A DNA stretch of 64,000 nt from Lysinibacillus mangiferihumi (lineage in GTDB: Bacteria; Bacillota; Bacilli; Bacillales_A; Planococcaceae). The stretch is taken from assembly GCF_003049665.1 (NCBI RefSeq), contig NZ_PYWM01000010.1:62001-126000 (forward strand), given 5' to 3'. A model generated the notes under the pieces. That model made no database searches and had not been told where the DNA came from. It was given only the letters and a program-made list of their open reading frames with translations. A program made the translations under genes and the position numbers. Shown here piece by piece: positions 7,942 through 17,848 of this stretch (position 1 is its first letter; every line of letters starts with the position of its first letter).

Positions 7942-8718
7942 ATGCCTATTTTAGAAATAAAGGATGTTACGAAAGTATACGAGGGCAAGGTGACGCATCG
8001 TGCACTCAATCAATTAAGCTTTGAGGTTGAACAAGGCGAGTTTTTAGCAGTAATGGGTCCATCAGGAAGCGGCAAGACGACGTTATTAAATATTATTTCT
8101 ACGATTGATGAACCAACAAGTGGGGAAATCATTTTAGATGGCATGAACCCGCATAAGCTAAATGCGACAGAGCTTGCTTATTTTAGAAGAAGACAGCTCG
8201 GCTTTGTATTTCAGGATTTTAATTTATTGCATATGCTTACGGTTGAAGAAAATATTGTATTGCCGTTAACGCTCGATCAGCAGCCGTTAGAAGTAATGGA
8301 GGAGCGTCTTGCAGGTATTGTAGAAAAGCTTGATTTAACTTCCTTTTTGCATAAACGTCCGAATGAAATTTCAGGTGGACAAGCACAGAGAACCGCCATT
8401 GGAAGGGCGCTGATTCACAATCCAAGCCTTATTTTAGCTGATGAACCAACAGGGAATTTAGATTCGAATTCCTCGCGTGATGTCCTTGAACTATTAACAA
8501 AAATTAATAAAGAAAAACAAACGACAATCGTGATGGTGACACATGATCCAATCGCCGCAAGTTATTGTGATCGTGTGCTCTTTATTAAGGATGGGGAATT
8601 TTTCAATGAGATTTATCGTGATGATCGACGTCAAATGTTTTTCCAACGAATTTTAAATGTATTGAGCTTACTAGGAGGAGGGCAAGTAGGTGACCTTTCG
8701 ACAATTCGCTTACCGTAA
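7942..8718 (+). CDS. ABC transporter ATPase, BceA-like
   Basis: The 258-residue ATPase has Walker A GPSGSGKTT (about 38-46), a Q loop (VFQDFNLL), the signature ISGGQAQR, Walker B LILADEPTGNLD and the H loop VTHD. It belongs to the MacB/LolD/BceA branch, which works with FtsX-type permeases and acts in a mechanotransmission mode, removing peptides such as bacitracin from their lipid target. Its 3' end overlaps the permease start by 29 bases, indicating coupled translation and equal dosage. Confidence 0.94.
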   Translation: MPILEIKDVTKVYEGKVTHRALNQLSFEVEQGEFLAVMGPSGSGKTTLLNIISTIDEPTSGEIILDGMNPHKLNATELAYFRRRQLGFVFQDFNLLHMLTVEENIVLPLTLDQQPLEVMEERLAGIVEKLDLTSFLHKRPNEISGGQAQRTAIGRALIHNPSLILADEPTGNLDSNSSRDVLELLTKINKEKQTTIVMVTHDPIAASYCDRVLFIKDGEFFNEIYRDDRRQMFFQRILNVLSLLGGGQVGDLSTIRLP

Positions 8719-10630
8719 TGTCGTACGGAACAGCCGTATTTACGGTGCCTTTTTTATGGCAAGCTTTTTTTCTGTGGCTGTATTTTTTATCTATTCAATG
8801 CTGATGTTTCATCCAGATATTGAACGTGGGATTTTAGGAGAAGTATCATTAGTCGGCATGATTGGTGCAGAAATCGTACTTGTCCTCTTTACTTTGTTCT
8901 TTTTATATTATTCCATGAGTGCCTTTCTAGAGGCGAGATCCCATGAGTTCGCTATTTTATTGCATCTTGGGATGGAAAAGCGCCAAATGAACAAACTTGT
9001 CTTTTTAGAAACAATGATTATTGGCTCAGGTTCGATTATTGTGGGCATTATTTTTGGCTTCTCATTTTCTAAGTTTTTCTTTATGATCGTTCGAGAAATT
9101 TTACATTTAGAGAATTTGCCGCTCTATGTATCTTGGCAACCTTTTTTGCTTACGATAGGAGTCTTCACAAGTGCTTTTGTAGTTATTTCGTTTATTAGCG
9201 TATATTTTACACGTGAGAGAAAATTGCGAGATCTTATCAAAGGGAATGATTATTTAACTAGTGTGGCTAGTTATTCAAAGATTCGCGCAACATATGGTGT
9301 TATTTTGATTTTAGCAACGTATGCACTGGCAGTTATCGTTTCCCATACGACGATGATAGGTTTAACTTTATTGATACCTTTCTCGGCAACATTTGGAACG
9401 TATTATTTTTTTAGTGATTCAGTACCGTTCTTTTTAGAAATTGCTCGTGGGAAACGTAAATTTCATTGGCGACGTTATCGCTTATTATCTTTAGCCGAGC
9501 AGACACATATTATGATGGATAATGTGAAAATGTTCTTCGTTGTTACAATGGTTTCGACACTGGCGTTTTTATCAGTCGGTGTTTTAGCTACAATGTCTTC
9601 TTATACGACGCAATATGATCGATTAAATCCATTAGGGCTTATTTATAAAGGAGATATTAATAATCCGTTTGAGGCTGAGCATATCAATTCTTTGCGTATG
9701 CAGTTAGAAGACAAGGGTTTATCCTATCATTTATCCCGTTTTCTTGTTGTCAAGCAAACATCCTCCTTTACACACAATGAGGTGGAAGTATTCCGCGAAT
9801 CTGATATGAATGTCTTGTTGTCTTCTTTTAACTATCCGTTAATTGATTTGGCGTCTGGTGAGGCAGTGTTTATACCATATTCCGAAGAGTCTTTGAAAAA
9901 ACTTAAAAATATAGTAGTCCATACAATTTTAGAAGAAAACAACATTCCTATTACTATCGATAGTGTCTATCCTAAAATCGTATTCCCAGGTTCCATTGTT
10001 AGTGTAAACTCGATTGTGATTAGTGATGAAGACTTTGTGAAGCTTGTAAAGCCGATTACTAGTAAGGGCGCTGTGCAACCCGTCTATCATTTATTTACAT
10101 TCGATATTCCACAGTGGATGGAGACGAAGGAAATTGGCAAGGATATAGTGGATGTTGCCTCAACGGAATATTTTTATAGTATAAAGAAGGGCAAGCATAG
10201 TCCATTTTATTTTGAAAATGCAGGATTAAATTATTCTTATATATTAGCTACCTACTCATTATTTACATTAGTTGGTGTTTTAGTGGCCACTGTCTTTTTA
10301 TTAGCTGCTGGTAGTTTTATTTACTTTAAATTGCATACCTCACTTGAACGAGAAAAGCGGAAATTTGATGTACTAAAACGCATGGGCTTAACAGATATTG
10401 AGTTGAAAAAGCTGGTCAATCGTCATTTATTCCCGCAATTTTTCTTACCGTGGGGCGTTGCTATGATGCACAGTGGCTTTGCTTTCATTATGGTGCAGGG
10501 CATTTTAAAAGACATTGCTAATATTTCAATTGTGAAAGAAGTGTTCTTTGCATTTGGCTTTTTTGTCCTAATACAAGTTATCTATTTTTACTTAATTCGT
10601 TGGCGTTACATCTCCCATATCCGTTCTTGA
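8690..10630 (+). CDS. ABC transporter permease, BceB-like (FtsX domain)
   Basis: The 646-residue permease starts at GTG 8690 after AGGAGGAGGG. Its architecture fits BceB: one N-terminal helix, groups of helices to about residue 300, and a large extracellular domain (about 310-515). Three more helices near the C-terminus include the second FtsX segment (LEREKRKFDVLKRMGLTDIEL). The extracellular loop binds the antibiotic-target complex in known relatives. With the ATPase and the two-component system it forms a four-protein sensory and resistance unit. Length is typical for the family. Confidence 0.93.
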   Translation: MTFRQFAYRNVVRNSRIYGAFFMASFFSVAVFFIYSMLMFHPDIERGILGEVSLVGMIGAEIVLVLFTLFFLYYSMSAFLEARSHEFAILLHLGMEKRQMNKLVFLETMIIGSGSIIVGIIFGFSFSKFFFMIVREILHLENLPLYVSWQPFLLTIGVFTSAFVVISFISVYFTRERKLRDLIKGNDYLTSVASYSKIRATYGVILILATYALAVIVSHTTMIGLTLLIPFSATFGTYYFFSDSVPFFLEIARGKRKFHWRRYRLLSLAEQTHIMMDNVKMFFVVTMVSTLAFLSVGVLATMSSYTTQYDRLNPLGLIYKGDINNPFEAEHINSLRMQLEDKGLSYHLSRFLVVKQTSSFTHNEVEVFRESDMNVLLSSFNYPLIDLASGEAVFIPYSEESLKKLKNIVVHTILEENNIPITIDSVYPKIVFPGSIVSVNSIVISDEDFVKLVKPITSKGAVQPVYHLFTFDIPQWMETKEIGKDIVDVASTEYFYSIKKGKHSPFYFENAGLNYSYILATYSLFTLVGVLVATVFLLAAGSFIYFKLHTSLEREKRKFDVLKRMGLTDIELKKLVNRHLFPQFFLPWGVAMMHSGFAFIMVQGILKDIANISIVKEVFFAFGFFVLIQVIYFYLIRWRYISHIRS

Positions 10631-10697
10631 AAATACGTACAAAAGAGAAAAAAATGATTTTTTTAACGGTAATATTGACACGAAATAAAAAGTTTCA

Positions 10698-10745
10698 TTG
10701 TTTTTTAGATATATTTCTTATATAATATTACTGAATAACGATTCA
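10698..10745 (+). promoter_or_regulatory. lcfB promoter with FadR-like operator
   Basis: TTGTTT (10698-10703), a 17-base spacer and TATAAT (10721-10726) form a sigma-A promoter. TGAATAACGATTCA (10732-10745) is an inverted repeat of TGAAT resembling the FadR box of B. subtilis, where lcfB belongs to the FadR regulon relieved by long-chain acyl-CoA. It covers the expected transcription start. Confidence 0.65.
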
Positions 10746-10771
10746 TTTTATACGATAAGGGGATGGTGTAA

Positions 10772-12319
10772 TTGAATTTAGTTTCATGTGTTCGTCAACA
10801 AGCAGCAGAGCAGCCGGAAAAAATTGCGTATCATTTTATGGGGAAAGATACTTCATATGGGGAATTTGAGCACACAGTTGGCCGCTTTGCACAGGGGTTA
10901 CAAGATTTAGGGGTACAAAAAGGGGACCATGTGGCGTTTTTACTCGGCAATACGCCACATTATTTAATCGCTTTATATGCAACGATGCGTCTAGGAGCAA
11001 CAGCAATTCCTGTGAATCCAATCTATACGCCAGATGAGATATCTTATATTTTACGAAATGGCGATGTTAAAGCGGTTATTGCACTCGATGCATTGCTTCC
11101 ATTAGTAGAAGTAGGTGTACAGGCATTCCCAGAAGTAGTGACATTTGTCGTTTGTGAAACAACAGCAGATGTAGCTGAAAAAATAGCTGCTTTATCGGAA
11201 GAGGCAAAAGCGAAAACACATTTATTTTCGCATATTGTTGCAAGTGCCACTGGATCGTTAGAACCGGTAGACATCGCACAAGATGATACGGCTATTATAT
11301 TATACACTTCGGGAACAACAGGCAATCCAAAAGGTGCCATGCTGACACACGGAAATGTTTATTCAAATGCCCGTGATGTCTCAACGTATTTAGGGTATCA
11401 AGCAAATGATCGGATTATTGCAACATTACCAGTTTTCCACGTGTTTGCATTAACAGTCGTAGTCAATGCACCATTGATTAGTGGAGCAACCGTTTTACTT
11501 ACACCTCGCTTTAGCCCAAGTGAAATTTTCACATTGGCGAGAGAGCAACAGGCAACTGTCTTTGCGGGTGTGCCTACGATGTATAACTTTTTGTATTTAT
11601 TACCAGAAGGCAAACCGGAAGATTTTTCAACAATTCGTTTAGCCATTTCAGGGGGCGCATCATTACCTGTTGCACTATTACATAATTTCGAGAAGAAATT
11701 TAATGTACGTGTATCAGAGGGCTATGGTTTATCAGAAGCTTCACCGGTAACATGTTTCAATCCATTAGACCGTGAGCGAAAAGCTGGCTCTATCGGTACA
11801 TCGATTAATAACGTTGAAAATAGAGTGGTAGATGTTAATGGTATAGATGTTCCTGTCGGTGAAGTTGGTGAGTTAGTTGTTCGTGGTCCAAATGTCATGA
11901 AAGGCTATTATAAAATGCCTGAAGAAACGGCGATGGCCATTCGTGATGGTTGGCTTTACACAGGGGATCTTGCAAAAGTTGATGACGAAGGTTATTTCTA
12001 TATCGTCGATCGCAAAAAGGATATGATTATTGTTGGCGGTTATAATGTTTATCCGAGAGAAGTAGAGGAAGTTCTATTTGCTCATGATAATATCGTAGAG
12101 GCGGCAGTTGTTGGCTACCCAGACCCTAATTTTGGTGAAGCAGTACATGCATATATCGTACTCAAGGAAGTAGCGGCTACGACAACAGATGATATTTTGG
12201 CATATTGTGCAAAGCATATGGTGAAATATAAAGTGCCAAAAGTTGTGGAAATATTAGATGAGCTTCCCAAAAATACAACAGGTAAAATTTTGCGTCGTAC
12301 TTTAAAAGAAAAAGTATAA
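10772..12319 (+). CDS. lcfB: Long-chain fatty acid-CoA ligase
   Basis: LcfB activates fatty acids to acyl-CoA with ATP for beta-oxidation. The 515-residue adenylate-forming enzyme has the AMP-binding P-loop YTSGTTGNPKGAMLTHGN (near 178), the A5 motif EGYGLSEASP, the A7 motif GWLYTGDLAKVDDEGYFYIVDRKKDMII, and the terminal catalytic lysine in PKNTTGKILRRTL. The start is TTG 10772 after AAGGGGATGG. Length and surroundings match lcfB (yhfL) of B. subtilis, which lies close to lplJ. The upstream FadR-like site points to induction by fatty acids. Confidence 0.92.
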   Translation: MNLVSCVRQQAAEQPEKIAYHFMGKDTSYGEFEHTVGRFAQGLQDLGVQKGDHVAFLLGNTPHYLIALYATMRLGATAIPVNPIYTPDEISYILRNGDVKAVIALDALLPLVEVGVQAFPEVVTFVVCETTADVAEKIAALSEEAKAKTHLFSHIVASATGSLEPVDIAQDDTAIILYTSGTTGNPKGAMLTHGNVYSNARDVSTYLGYQANDRIIATLPVFHVFALTVVVNAPLISGATVLLTPRFSPSEIFTLAREQQATVFAGVPTMYNFLYLLPEGKPEDFSTIRLAISGGASLPVALLHNFEKKFNVRVSEGYGLSEASPVTCFNPLDRERKAGSIGTSINNVENRVVDVNGIDVPVGEVGELVVRGPNVMKGYYKMPEETAMAIRDGWLYTGDLAKVDDEGYFYIVDRKKDMIIVGGYNVYPREVEEVLFAHDNIVEAAVVGYPDPNFGEAVHAYIVLKEVAATTTDDILAYCAKHMVKYKVPKVVEILDELPKNTTGKILRRTLKEKV

Positions 12320-12336
12320 ACGAATTGATAAGTCAG

Positions 12337-12370
12337 GCCCACCACAAAAAAATTTGTGGTGGGCTTGTTG
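12337..12370 (+). terminator. Rho-independent terminator after lcfB
   Basis: The 12-bp stem GCCCACCACAAA / TTTGTGGTGGGC (12337-12348 and 12353-12364) is followed by TTGTTGGTTTT. The remaining gap to 12621 holds a family A repeat at 12399-12420 and no reading frame of note. Confidence 0.8.
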
Positions 12371-12621
12371 GTTTTGGAACAGCTACTTAAATTATCAGAA
12401 TTGTTTGGGTGTCTGGCACTTACGGAGAAATAAGTTGAGTGCATAAAGCCGGAGTGATAAAATCAGTCATGTGTAATCCTTCTACATACTTTAAAAGGGC
12501 TTGTCATATAGTAGGGGAGTAGTAACTTGTATACTTTGTTGTATTGTTTTGGAACCCTTTTGTGCGCAACAACGTCCAAGCTATTAAGAAAAATTAAATT
12601 GAAAGAGAGCATACAAAACCA

Positions 12622-13272
12622 ATGATAGGACTCATTCAAGAGTTAATAAGTTTTATAATGCATATTGATGTGCATTTGGAAGAAATCATTCGTGATTTTG
12701 GTAATTGGAGTTATCTTATTCTATTTGCCATTGTCTTTGTTGAAACAGGTGTCGTGATTTTCCCATTTTTACCGGGTGACTCATTACTTTTCGCAAGTGG
12801 CACATTAACAGCTGCAATGGGCGCCTTTGACTTATGGATACTAATTCCTGTATTTTTGGCAGCAGCAATTTTAGGCGATACAATGAATTACCATATCGGT
12901 CATAAAGTTGGGACATCAATTCCTCCGAAAAGTTTTTTAGGCCGTATCGTTAAAAAAGAACGTATGGAAGCAGCGGAGAAATTTTTTAACACGCATGGTG
13001 GCAAAACAATTGTAATTGCTCGTTTCATGCCTTTCATTCGTACGTTTATTCCGTTTGTTGCAGGGGCAAGTAAGATGCATTATAGCTACTTTTTACTGTA
13101 CAACATTGTAGGCGCTGTTTTATGGGTATTCAGCTGTACACTCCTTGGATATTTCTTTGGTAATATTCCAATTATTAAAGATAACTTCTCAGTAGTTCTT
13201 ATTTTAATCATAGTTATCTCAGTTTTACCGGCTGTTATTGGCGCTTTTAAATCTAAATTTGGTGGGAAATAA
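12622..13272 (+). CDS. DedA family membrane protein
   Basis: This is a 216-residue polytopic membrane protein. It shows the DedA/SNARE-associated family signatures: FPFLPGDSLLFASGTL (about 47-62), the conserved glycine/aspartate segment LGDTMNYHIGHKVG, and FARFMPFIRTFIPFVAG with the essential arginines (about 134-150). Family members act as lipid carriers; some flip undecaprenyl phosphate or phosphatidylethanolamine and depend on the proton gradient. It stands alone between two terminators. The ribosome site is weak (GAAAGAGAG), but the first 15 residues match family N-termini. The exact substrate is not shown by sequence. Confidence 0.9.
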   Translation: MIGLIQELISFIMHIDVHLEEIIRDFGNWSYLILFAIVFVETGVVIFPFLPGDSLLFASGTLTAAMGAFDLWILIPVFLAAAILGDTMNYHIGHKVGTSIPPKSFLGRIVKKERMEAAEKFFNTHGGKTIVIARFMPFIRTFIPFVAGASKMHYSYFLLYNIVGAVLWVFSCTLLGYFFGNIPIIKDNFSVVLILIIVISVLPAVIGAFKSKFGGK

Positions 13273-13343
13273 AAAGATGCTTCAGATAACATTTGCAGGC
13301 TGATACTAAAAGAAAATTATGTTAAGCATTATTTACACTGGCT

Positions 13344-13378
13344 AGCCCTACCACTATTTTTGGTGGTAGGGCTTTTTG
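13344..13378 (+). terminator. Rho-independent terminator after the dedA-like gene
   Basis: The stem GCCCTACCAC / GTGGTAGGGC is followed by TTTTTG. The remaining gene-free stretch 13379-13769 is AT-rich; apart from a TATAAT at 13730-13735 near the next gene I see nothing in it. Confidence 0.85.
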
Positions 13379-13769
13379 TTATTTCCATGGTGGGAGGAAA
13401 ATCTATCTAAACTTTAAAAATCTCAACTATAGTGTCCGGCATCAATATGAAATATCTAATCTTAAAAATTTACTATCACAATGCAAAACTGTAGGATGCT
13501 ATTGTCCAAGCTGTTACTTTTGAAAAATCAGTATAACACCCTTCTTAGTAAATGTTGCGCATGGTAAGCAAGTAAAAAGTGAAAGCAAATTTTTAATATA
13601 GATGCATAAAGTAGTAATGCTTTATCTTTTTTAGTCATAAAATGTAAATTATATAGGTAAATGCTAGTTTCTCGATAAGAAAAATTTATTATAGTGTTGA
13701 AAAAATAAGTGTAAGGTAATGAAAAGTGCTATAATAATTACTAGAAAATGGTGAATTGGAGGCAACGAA

Positions 13770-14999
13770 ATGGAAGTATTCATCGGAAGACAGCCAATCT
13801 TTAATCTTCACGAACAGGTCGTTGCATATGAGTTGTTATATCGAAACAAAAATGTAAATTCATTTCCTGATGTCGATTCAGATGCTGCAACAGTGGATGT
13901 GTTAGTGAACTCATTTTTATCAATTGGTATTGAAGAGGTGACGAAAGGTAAGCCTTGTTTTGTTAATTTTACGGAAAACTTGCTTATGAGTTCAATCGAT
14001 GAATTTTTAGATCCTTCGCAAGTAGTAATCGAGATTTTAGAAGATGTACCACTAACACCAAATCTAGTTAAGCGTGTCATTGAGCTGAAGTCGCATGGGT
14101 TTAAAATAGCGTTAGATGATTTTATTTTAAAAGAAAATGTACCAATATATGATACGCTTTTCCCGCATATTGATTTAATTAAAGTGGATTTCTTAATATC
14201 TTCTTTAGTTGAAAGAATGGAAATTGAAAATATGGTAAAGGAAAATTTCCCCCATATTAAATTGCTTGCGGAAAAAGTGGAAACACAAGAGCAATATAGA
14301 GTCGCCAAGCATTCAGGCTATGAGTTTTTTCAAGGTTACTTTTTTGAGCAACCTCAAATCATTAAAGCGATGGATATTCCCGCAAATGCCATCCAATATT
14401 TTCATATAATTTCTCTCTTAAAGGAAGAAGAACCGAACGTTCATCTGTTAGCAGAAAATATTGAACGGGACATATCGTTGACGTATAAATTATTACAAAT
14501 GATTAATAATTCTAGTAAGCGTTCAAAATCGAAGATACGCTCCATTAAGCAAGCTATTTTATTACTTGGCTTAGCAAATCTTCGAAAGTGGATTTATTTA
14601 CTAGCTCTGCGTGAATTCGATGATAGGGCGGATACAGATCTTTTTCAAGAGTTGATGCGAACATCTTTGTTCAGAGCAAAGGTTTGTGAAAAATTAGCCA
14701 AACGCAATTATAAGCAAAACTTTTCTGAATACTTTTTAGTTGGGATGTTTTCGTTAATTGATGCGATCTTACAAAGACCGATGAATGTTATTTTGCAACA
14801 ATTACCTTTTTCAGAGGCGATTACAGAAACAATATTAGGTGGTCAAACAGAGATGACACCTTATCTTGAATTTAGTATTGCGCTTGGAAAATTAGATTGG
14901 CAACGATTAGAAGAATTAGCACCACAAATTAATATTGAAATGGCAAGTATTGATCTTTTATATAATGAAGCACTAGAATGGGCAGAAACATCATTATAA
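13770..14999 (+). CDS. EAL-HDOD domain protein (YuxH-like)
   Basis: The 409-residue protein has an N-terminal EAL-like domain (about 1-200: FIGRQPIFN, YELLYR, then ALDDF and IDLIKVD) and a C-terminal HDOD domain (about 200-405: LAENIERDISLTYKLLQMINNSSK, then IRSIKQAILLLGLANLRKW). The EAL motif itself reads EIL at the expected place, and several metal ligands of active c-di-GMP phosphodiesterases are missing. It is therefore probably a non-catalytic signalling or scaffold protein, as known for YuxH/CdgJ-type proteins. The start follows TTGGAGGCAA. It is monocistronic. Confidence 0.88.
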   Translation: MEVFIGRQPIFNLHEQVVAYELLYRNKNVNSFPDVDSDAATVDVLVNSFLSIGIEEVTKGKPCFVNFTENLLMSSIDEFLDPSQVVIEILEDVPLTPNLVKRVIELKSHGFKIALDDFILKENVPIYDTLFPHIDLIKVDFLISSLVERMEIENMVKENFPHIKLLAEKVETQEQYRVAKHSGYEFFQGYFFEQPQIIKAMDIPANAIQYFHIISLLKEEEPNVHLLAENIERDISLTYKLLQMINNSSKRSKSKIRSIKQAILLLGLANLRKWIYLLALREFDDRADTDLFQELMRTSLFRAKVCEKLAKRNYKQNFSEYFLVGMFSLIDAILQRPMNVILQQLPFSEAITETILGGQTEMTPYLEFSIALGKLDWQRLEELAPQINIEMASIDLLYNEALEWAETSL

Positions 15000-15140
15000 T
15001 TAGGGAAAACGACAGCTTATAGGAATTGTAGCAAGGGGTGACTCCTGACGAAAGGTATTCCGCACGCAACAAGAGGTATGTGTCCTTACGGTGATGAGCG
15101 CAAAGTGCACCTGTAGCGGACAACAACGGCTTAGAAAACG

Positions 15141-15303
15141 AGGCTGGGACATAACTAGAAAAATTTAAGGAACGCGTTAGCGAGGGTTGCGGCTTACTGT
15201 GCTGAGCGGAAAGCACCGCCGAAGCGGACAACAAAGGCACAGCAAAAAAGTGTTAGATTGACTGCCATCAATCTAACACTTTTTCTCTTTTGTCCCAGCC
15301 TGT
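15141..15303. repeat. Composite intergenic repeat with inverted ends and internal terminator hairpin (family C)
   Basis: The ends AGGCTGGGACA (from about 15144) and TGTCCCAGCCT (to about 15302) are inverted repeats. Inside are a GC-rich block (GCGAGGGTTGCGGCTTACTGTGCTG and GCGGAAAGCACCGCC, read in pieces) and the hairpin AGTGTTAGATTGA / TCAATCTAACACT (15249-15280) with a T tail. The same block and hairpin recur in opposite orientation at 19888-20050. No gene lies in 15000-15424. A further degenerate GC-rich piece is at about 15037-15130. Confidence 0.7.
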
Positions 15304-15424
15304 TTTCCTCATTTATTCAAACTACTTTCTCTTTATCAAGATGAAGTTCTCAACGTGAATACTATTTGCTATAATCATGTCGTCATCTTTAGAAAAATCT
15401 GATAGTTGAAGCGGGCGTGAGGAA

Positions 15425-16273
15425 ATGAATCAAACACAAGATGTAAGGGCAAGTATTGTGGAATATGTTTATGTGATTGTTGGTGCCGCAGTTGTGGCAA
15501 TAGGTTTTAATGTCTTTTTACTACCAAATCAAGTAGCGTCAGGTGGAGTTAGTGGCATAAGTACCATTTTACATGGTTTATTTGGCTGGAATCCTGGCCT
15601 TGTACAATATGCATTTAATATCCCATTGTTTCTAGCAGGAGTAATAATACTTGGTAAAAAGTTTGGCGTAAAATCTTTTATTGGGACAATAACATTACCG
15701 TTTATTGTGTTATTGACAAATCACTGGGAGCCGTGGACAGATAATCCTTTACTTGGTGCGCTTTTTGGCGGAATTGTTGTAGGCTTAGGAATAGGACTTG
15801 TCTTTAAGGGGAATGCTTCTACTGGTGGCACTGATTTACTAGCCCAAATTATTACAAAGTATACCGGATTATCGCTTGGTACAAGTGTACTATTAATTGA
15901 TGGAATTATCGCAATTAGTGCTGCAATTGTTTTTGACTTAGAAAAAGGGCTCTATGCGTTAATTGGACTGTATGTCACAACGAAAACGATTGATATTATC
16001 CAGTTAGGTTTTAGTCAATCGAAAATGGTTTATATTATTACGTTAAAACAAGATGAAGTGCGTGATGCGATATATGCTGAAATTGATCGTGGTGTGACAA
16101 AGTTACCTGCAATTGGCGGTTATACAGGAGAAGCACGACCCGTTTTAATGGTCGTTGTCTATCAAACAGAGTTCACAAAGCTGAAACAACTCATTAAAAA
16201 CGTTGATCCATCAGCGTTTGTCATCGTTTCTGATGCTTATGAGGTGTTAGGTGAAGGTTTCAAACGTGCATAA
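15425..16273 (+). CDS. YitT family membrane protein (DUF2179)
   Basis: The 282-residue protein has five to six membrane helices in the first 190 residues, typical of the YitT family (VVAIGFNVFLLPNQVASGGVSGISTIL, then GNASTGGTDLLAQII). A C-terminal cytosolic DUF2179 domain follows (about 200-280: YIITLKQDEVRDAIYAEIDRGVTKLPAIGGYTGE, in pieces). Family members are widespread in Firmicutes and presumed transporters, but no substrate is established. The start follows GTGAGG. It stands upstream of the cytochrome gene with its own spacing. Confidence 0.9.
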   Translation: MNQTQDVRASIVEYVYVIVGAAVVAIGFNVFLLPNQVASGGVSGISTILHGLFGWNPGLVQYAFNIPLFLAGVIILGKKFGVKSFIGTITLPFIVLLTNHWEPWTDNPLLGALFGGIVVGLGIGLVFKGNASTGGTDLLAQIITKYTGLSLGTSVLLIDGIIAISAAIVFDLEKGLYALIGLYVTTKTIDIIQLGFSQSKMVYIITLKQDEVRDAIYAEIDRGVTKLPAIGGYTGEARPVLMVVVYQTEFTKLKQLIKNVDPSAFVIVSDAYEVLGEGFKRA

Positions 16274-16323
16274 TTTTGGTATAATAGCTTGGAAAGATAT
16301 TCATTTACTTAGGAGGGGTACTA

Positions 16324-16650
16324 ATGAAAAAAGCAATGTTAACATTAGTGTTCGGTTCAGCGATTTTCTTAGCAGCATGTGGTGGTGGCGGAGATAAAGC
16401 AGCTACAGATAACAAAGATACTGCTGCTGAACCAGACGGTAAAGCAATCGCAATGAAATCATGTGTTACTTGTCACGGTGGCGAGCTACAAGGTATGGGG
16501 AATACACCTGCACTAAACAATGTAGGTTCTCGTTTATCTGAGCAAGAAATTTTAGACGTAATTAACAATGGTCGTGGGGCTATGCCAGCTGGACTTATTA
16601 AAGGTGCAGACGCTGAAGCCGTTGCAAAATGGTTGGCTACACAAAAATAA
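16324..16650 (+). CDS. cccB: Lipid-anchored cytochrome c-551
   Basis: This is a small electron carrier on the outer face of the membrane, acting between the bc complex and terminal oxidase. The 108-residue precursor has a lipobox (FLAAC, Cys19), a glycine- and acid-rich linker, and a class I haem-c domain with CVTCH (47-51) and the axial methionine in GAMPAG (near 89). The lipid anchor and size match cccB of B. subtilis. The haem is attached outside the cell by the Ccs system. The gene has a strong ribosome site (TAGGAGGGG) and its own terminator. Confidence 0.92.
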   Translation: MKKAMLTLVFGSAIFLAACGGGGDKAATDNKDTAAEPDGKAIAMKSCVTCHGGELQGMGNTPALNNVGSRLSEQEILDVINNGRGAMPAGLIKGADAEAVAKWLATQK

Positions 16651-16659
16651 TACAATGAA

Positions 16660-16693
16660 AAAACTAGCGGTTCTGGAGACCGCTAGTTTTTCT
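16660..16693 (+). terminator. Rho-independent terminator after cccB
   Basis: The stem CTAGCGGT / ACCGCTAG (16664-16671 and 16679-16686) is preceded by an A run and followed by TTTTTCT. Confidence 0.85.
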
Positions 16694-16875
16694 ATTTTTA
16701 TCATGTGCATAAGCTTTCTGAGATAGTTTTACATTTGTTATGTACAACCTTTAACTAGAAGTAAGTATAATAGTGTTACTAATCATCATGCACACAAGTG
16801 TAAATTCATTTCTTTTATACATAGGCATGCTAAAATAAAACAATATTCAATTCGTTTGAATGGAGGCTGCAAATA

Positions 16876-17811
16876 TTGGTCGTAGTATTGACAAGGGATG
16901 TAATGGAAAAATTTAAGCTAGAGTTATTAGGCGGCGAAGAAGGTATAGGAAGAACAATTACCACAAGTGATATTTCTAGACCGGGGCTTGAAATGGCTGG
17001 GTATTTTACGCATTATCCTGCTAATCGAGTACAGCTACTAGGGAAAACAGAGCTTTCCTTTTTTGAAATGTTACCAGCGAATGTTAAACTTGAGCGCATG
17101 CGATTGCTATGTTCACAGGATACGCCTGCTATTATTATTTCGCGTGATTTAGAAGTACCAGAGGAGCTTATTCAAGCTTCAAACGAAAAGCATGTACCTG
17201 TATTTAAAACTCACATGACAACAACGAAATTTTCGAGTAGGTTAACCAATTATTTAGAGGGACGTTTAGCACCTATGACAGCGGCACACGGTGTGTTAGT
17301 CGATGTGTATGGCATTGGTGTGCTTATTATCGGAAAAAGCGGGGTTGGGAAAAGTGAAACAGCTCTTGAACTTGTAAAAAAAGGGCATCGATTAGTTGCA
17401 GATGATTGTGTGGAGATCCGTCAAGAGTCGGAGAACTTTTTAATAGGGAGTCCGCCACCGCTGTTAGAGCATTTATTGGAAATACGAGGTATTGGTATTA
17501 TCGATATCATGACACTTTTTGGGGCAAGTGCCGTACGACCATATAAACGTATTACCTTAATTATTGAGTTAGAAATATGGGATCCAGACAAGGTTTATGA
17601 TCGTTTAGGTTTAGAAGAAGAAAAAATGAAAATCATTGATACGGAACTAACAAAACTCACAATTCCAGTACGACCTGGACGAAATGTATCCGTAATCATC
17701 GAAGTAGCGGCGATGAATTACCGTTTGAAGAAAATGGGTGTCAATGCAGCGGAAGAGTTTTCAAGACGCTTAGATGAAGTTATTGCTTCATCAGATGAGT
17801 TAGATGATTAA
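16876..17811 (+). CDS. hprK: HPr kinase/phosphorylase
   Basis: HprK phosphorylates Ser46 of HPr and Crh when glycolytic intermediates are high and reverses the reaction when phosphate is high, so it drives carbon catabolite repression. The 311-residue protein has His138 (TAAHGV), Walker A GKSGVGKS (153-160), the DDCVE loop and the C-terminal signature [12 protein letters not shown]. The start is TTG 16876, nine bases after GGAGG. The gene opens the conserved hprK-lgt-ppaX-yvoF operon. One of its substrates, Crh, is encoded at 32958. Confidence 0.96.
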   Translation: MVVVLTRDVMEKFKLELLGGEEGIGRTITTSDISRPGLEMAGYFTHYPANRVQLLGKTELSFFEMLPANVKLERMRLLCSQDTPAIIISRDLEVPEELIQASNEKHVPVFKTHMTTTKFSSRLTNYLEGRLAPMTAAHGVLVDVYGIGVLIIGKSGVGKSETALELVKKGHRLVADDCVEIRQESENFLIGSPPPLLEHLLEIRGIGIIDIMTLFGASAVRPYKRITLIIELEIWDPDKVYDRLGLEEEKMKIIDTELTKLTIPVRPGRNVSVIIEVAAMNYRLKKMGVNAAEEFSRRLDEVIASSDELDD

Positions 17812-17848
17812 TGGGAAACGGATTGTCACATATTGAGAGGAGCATAAG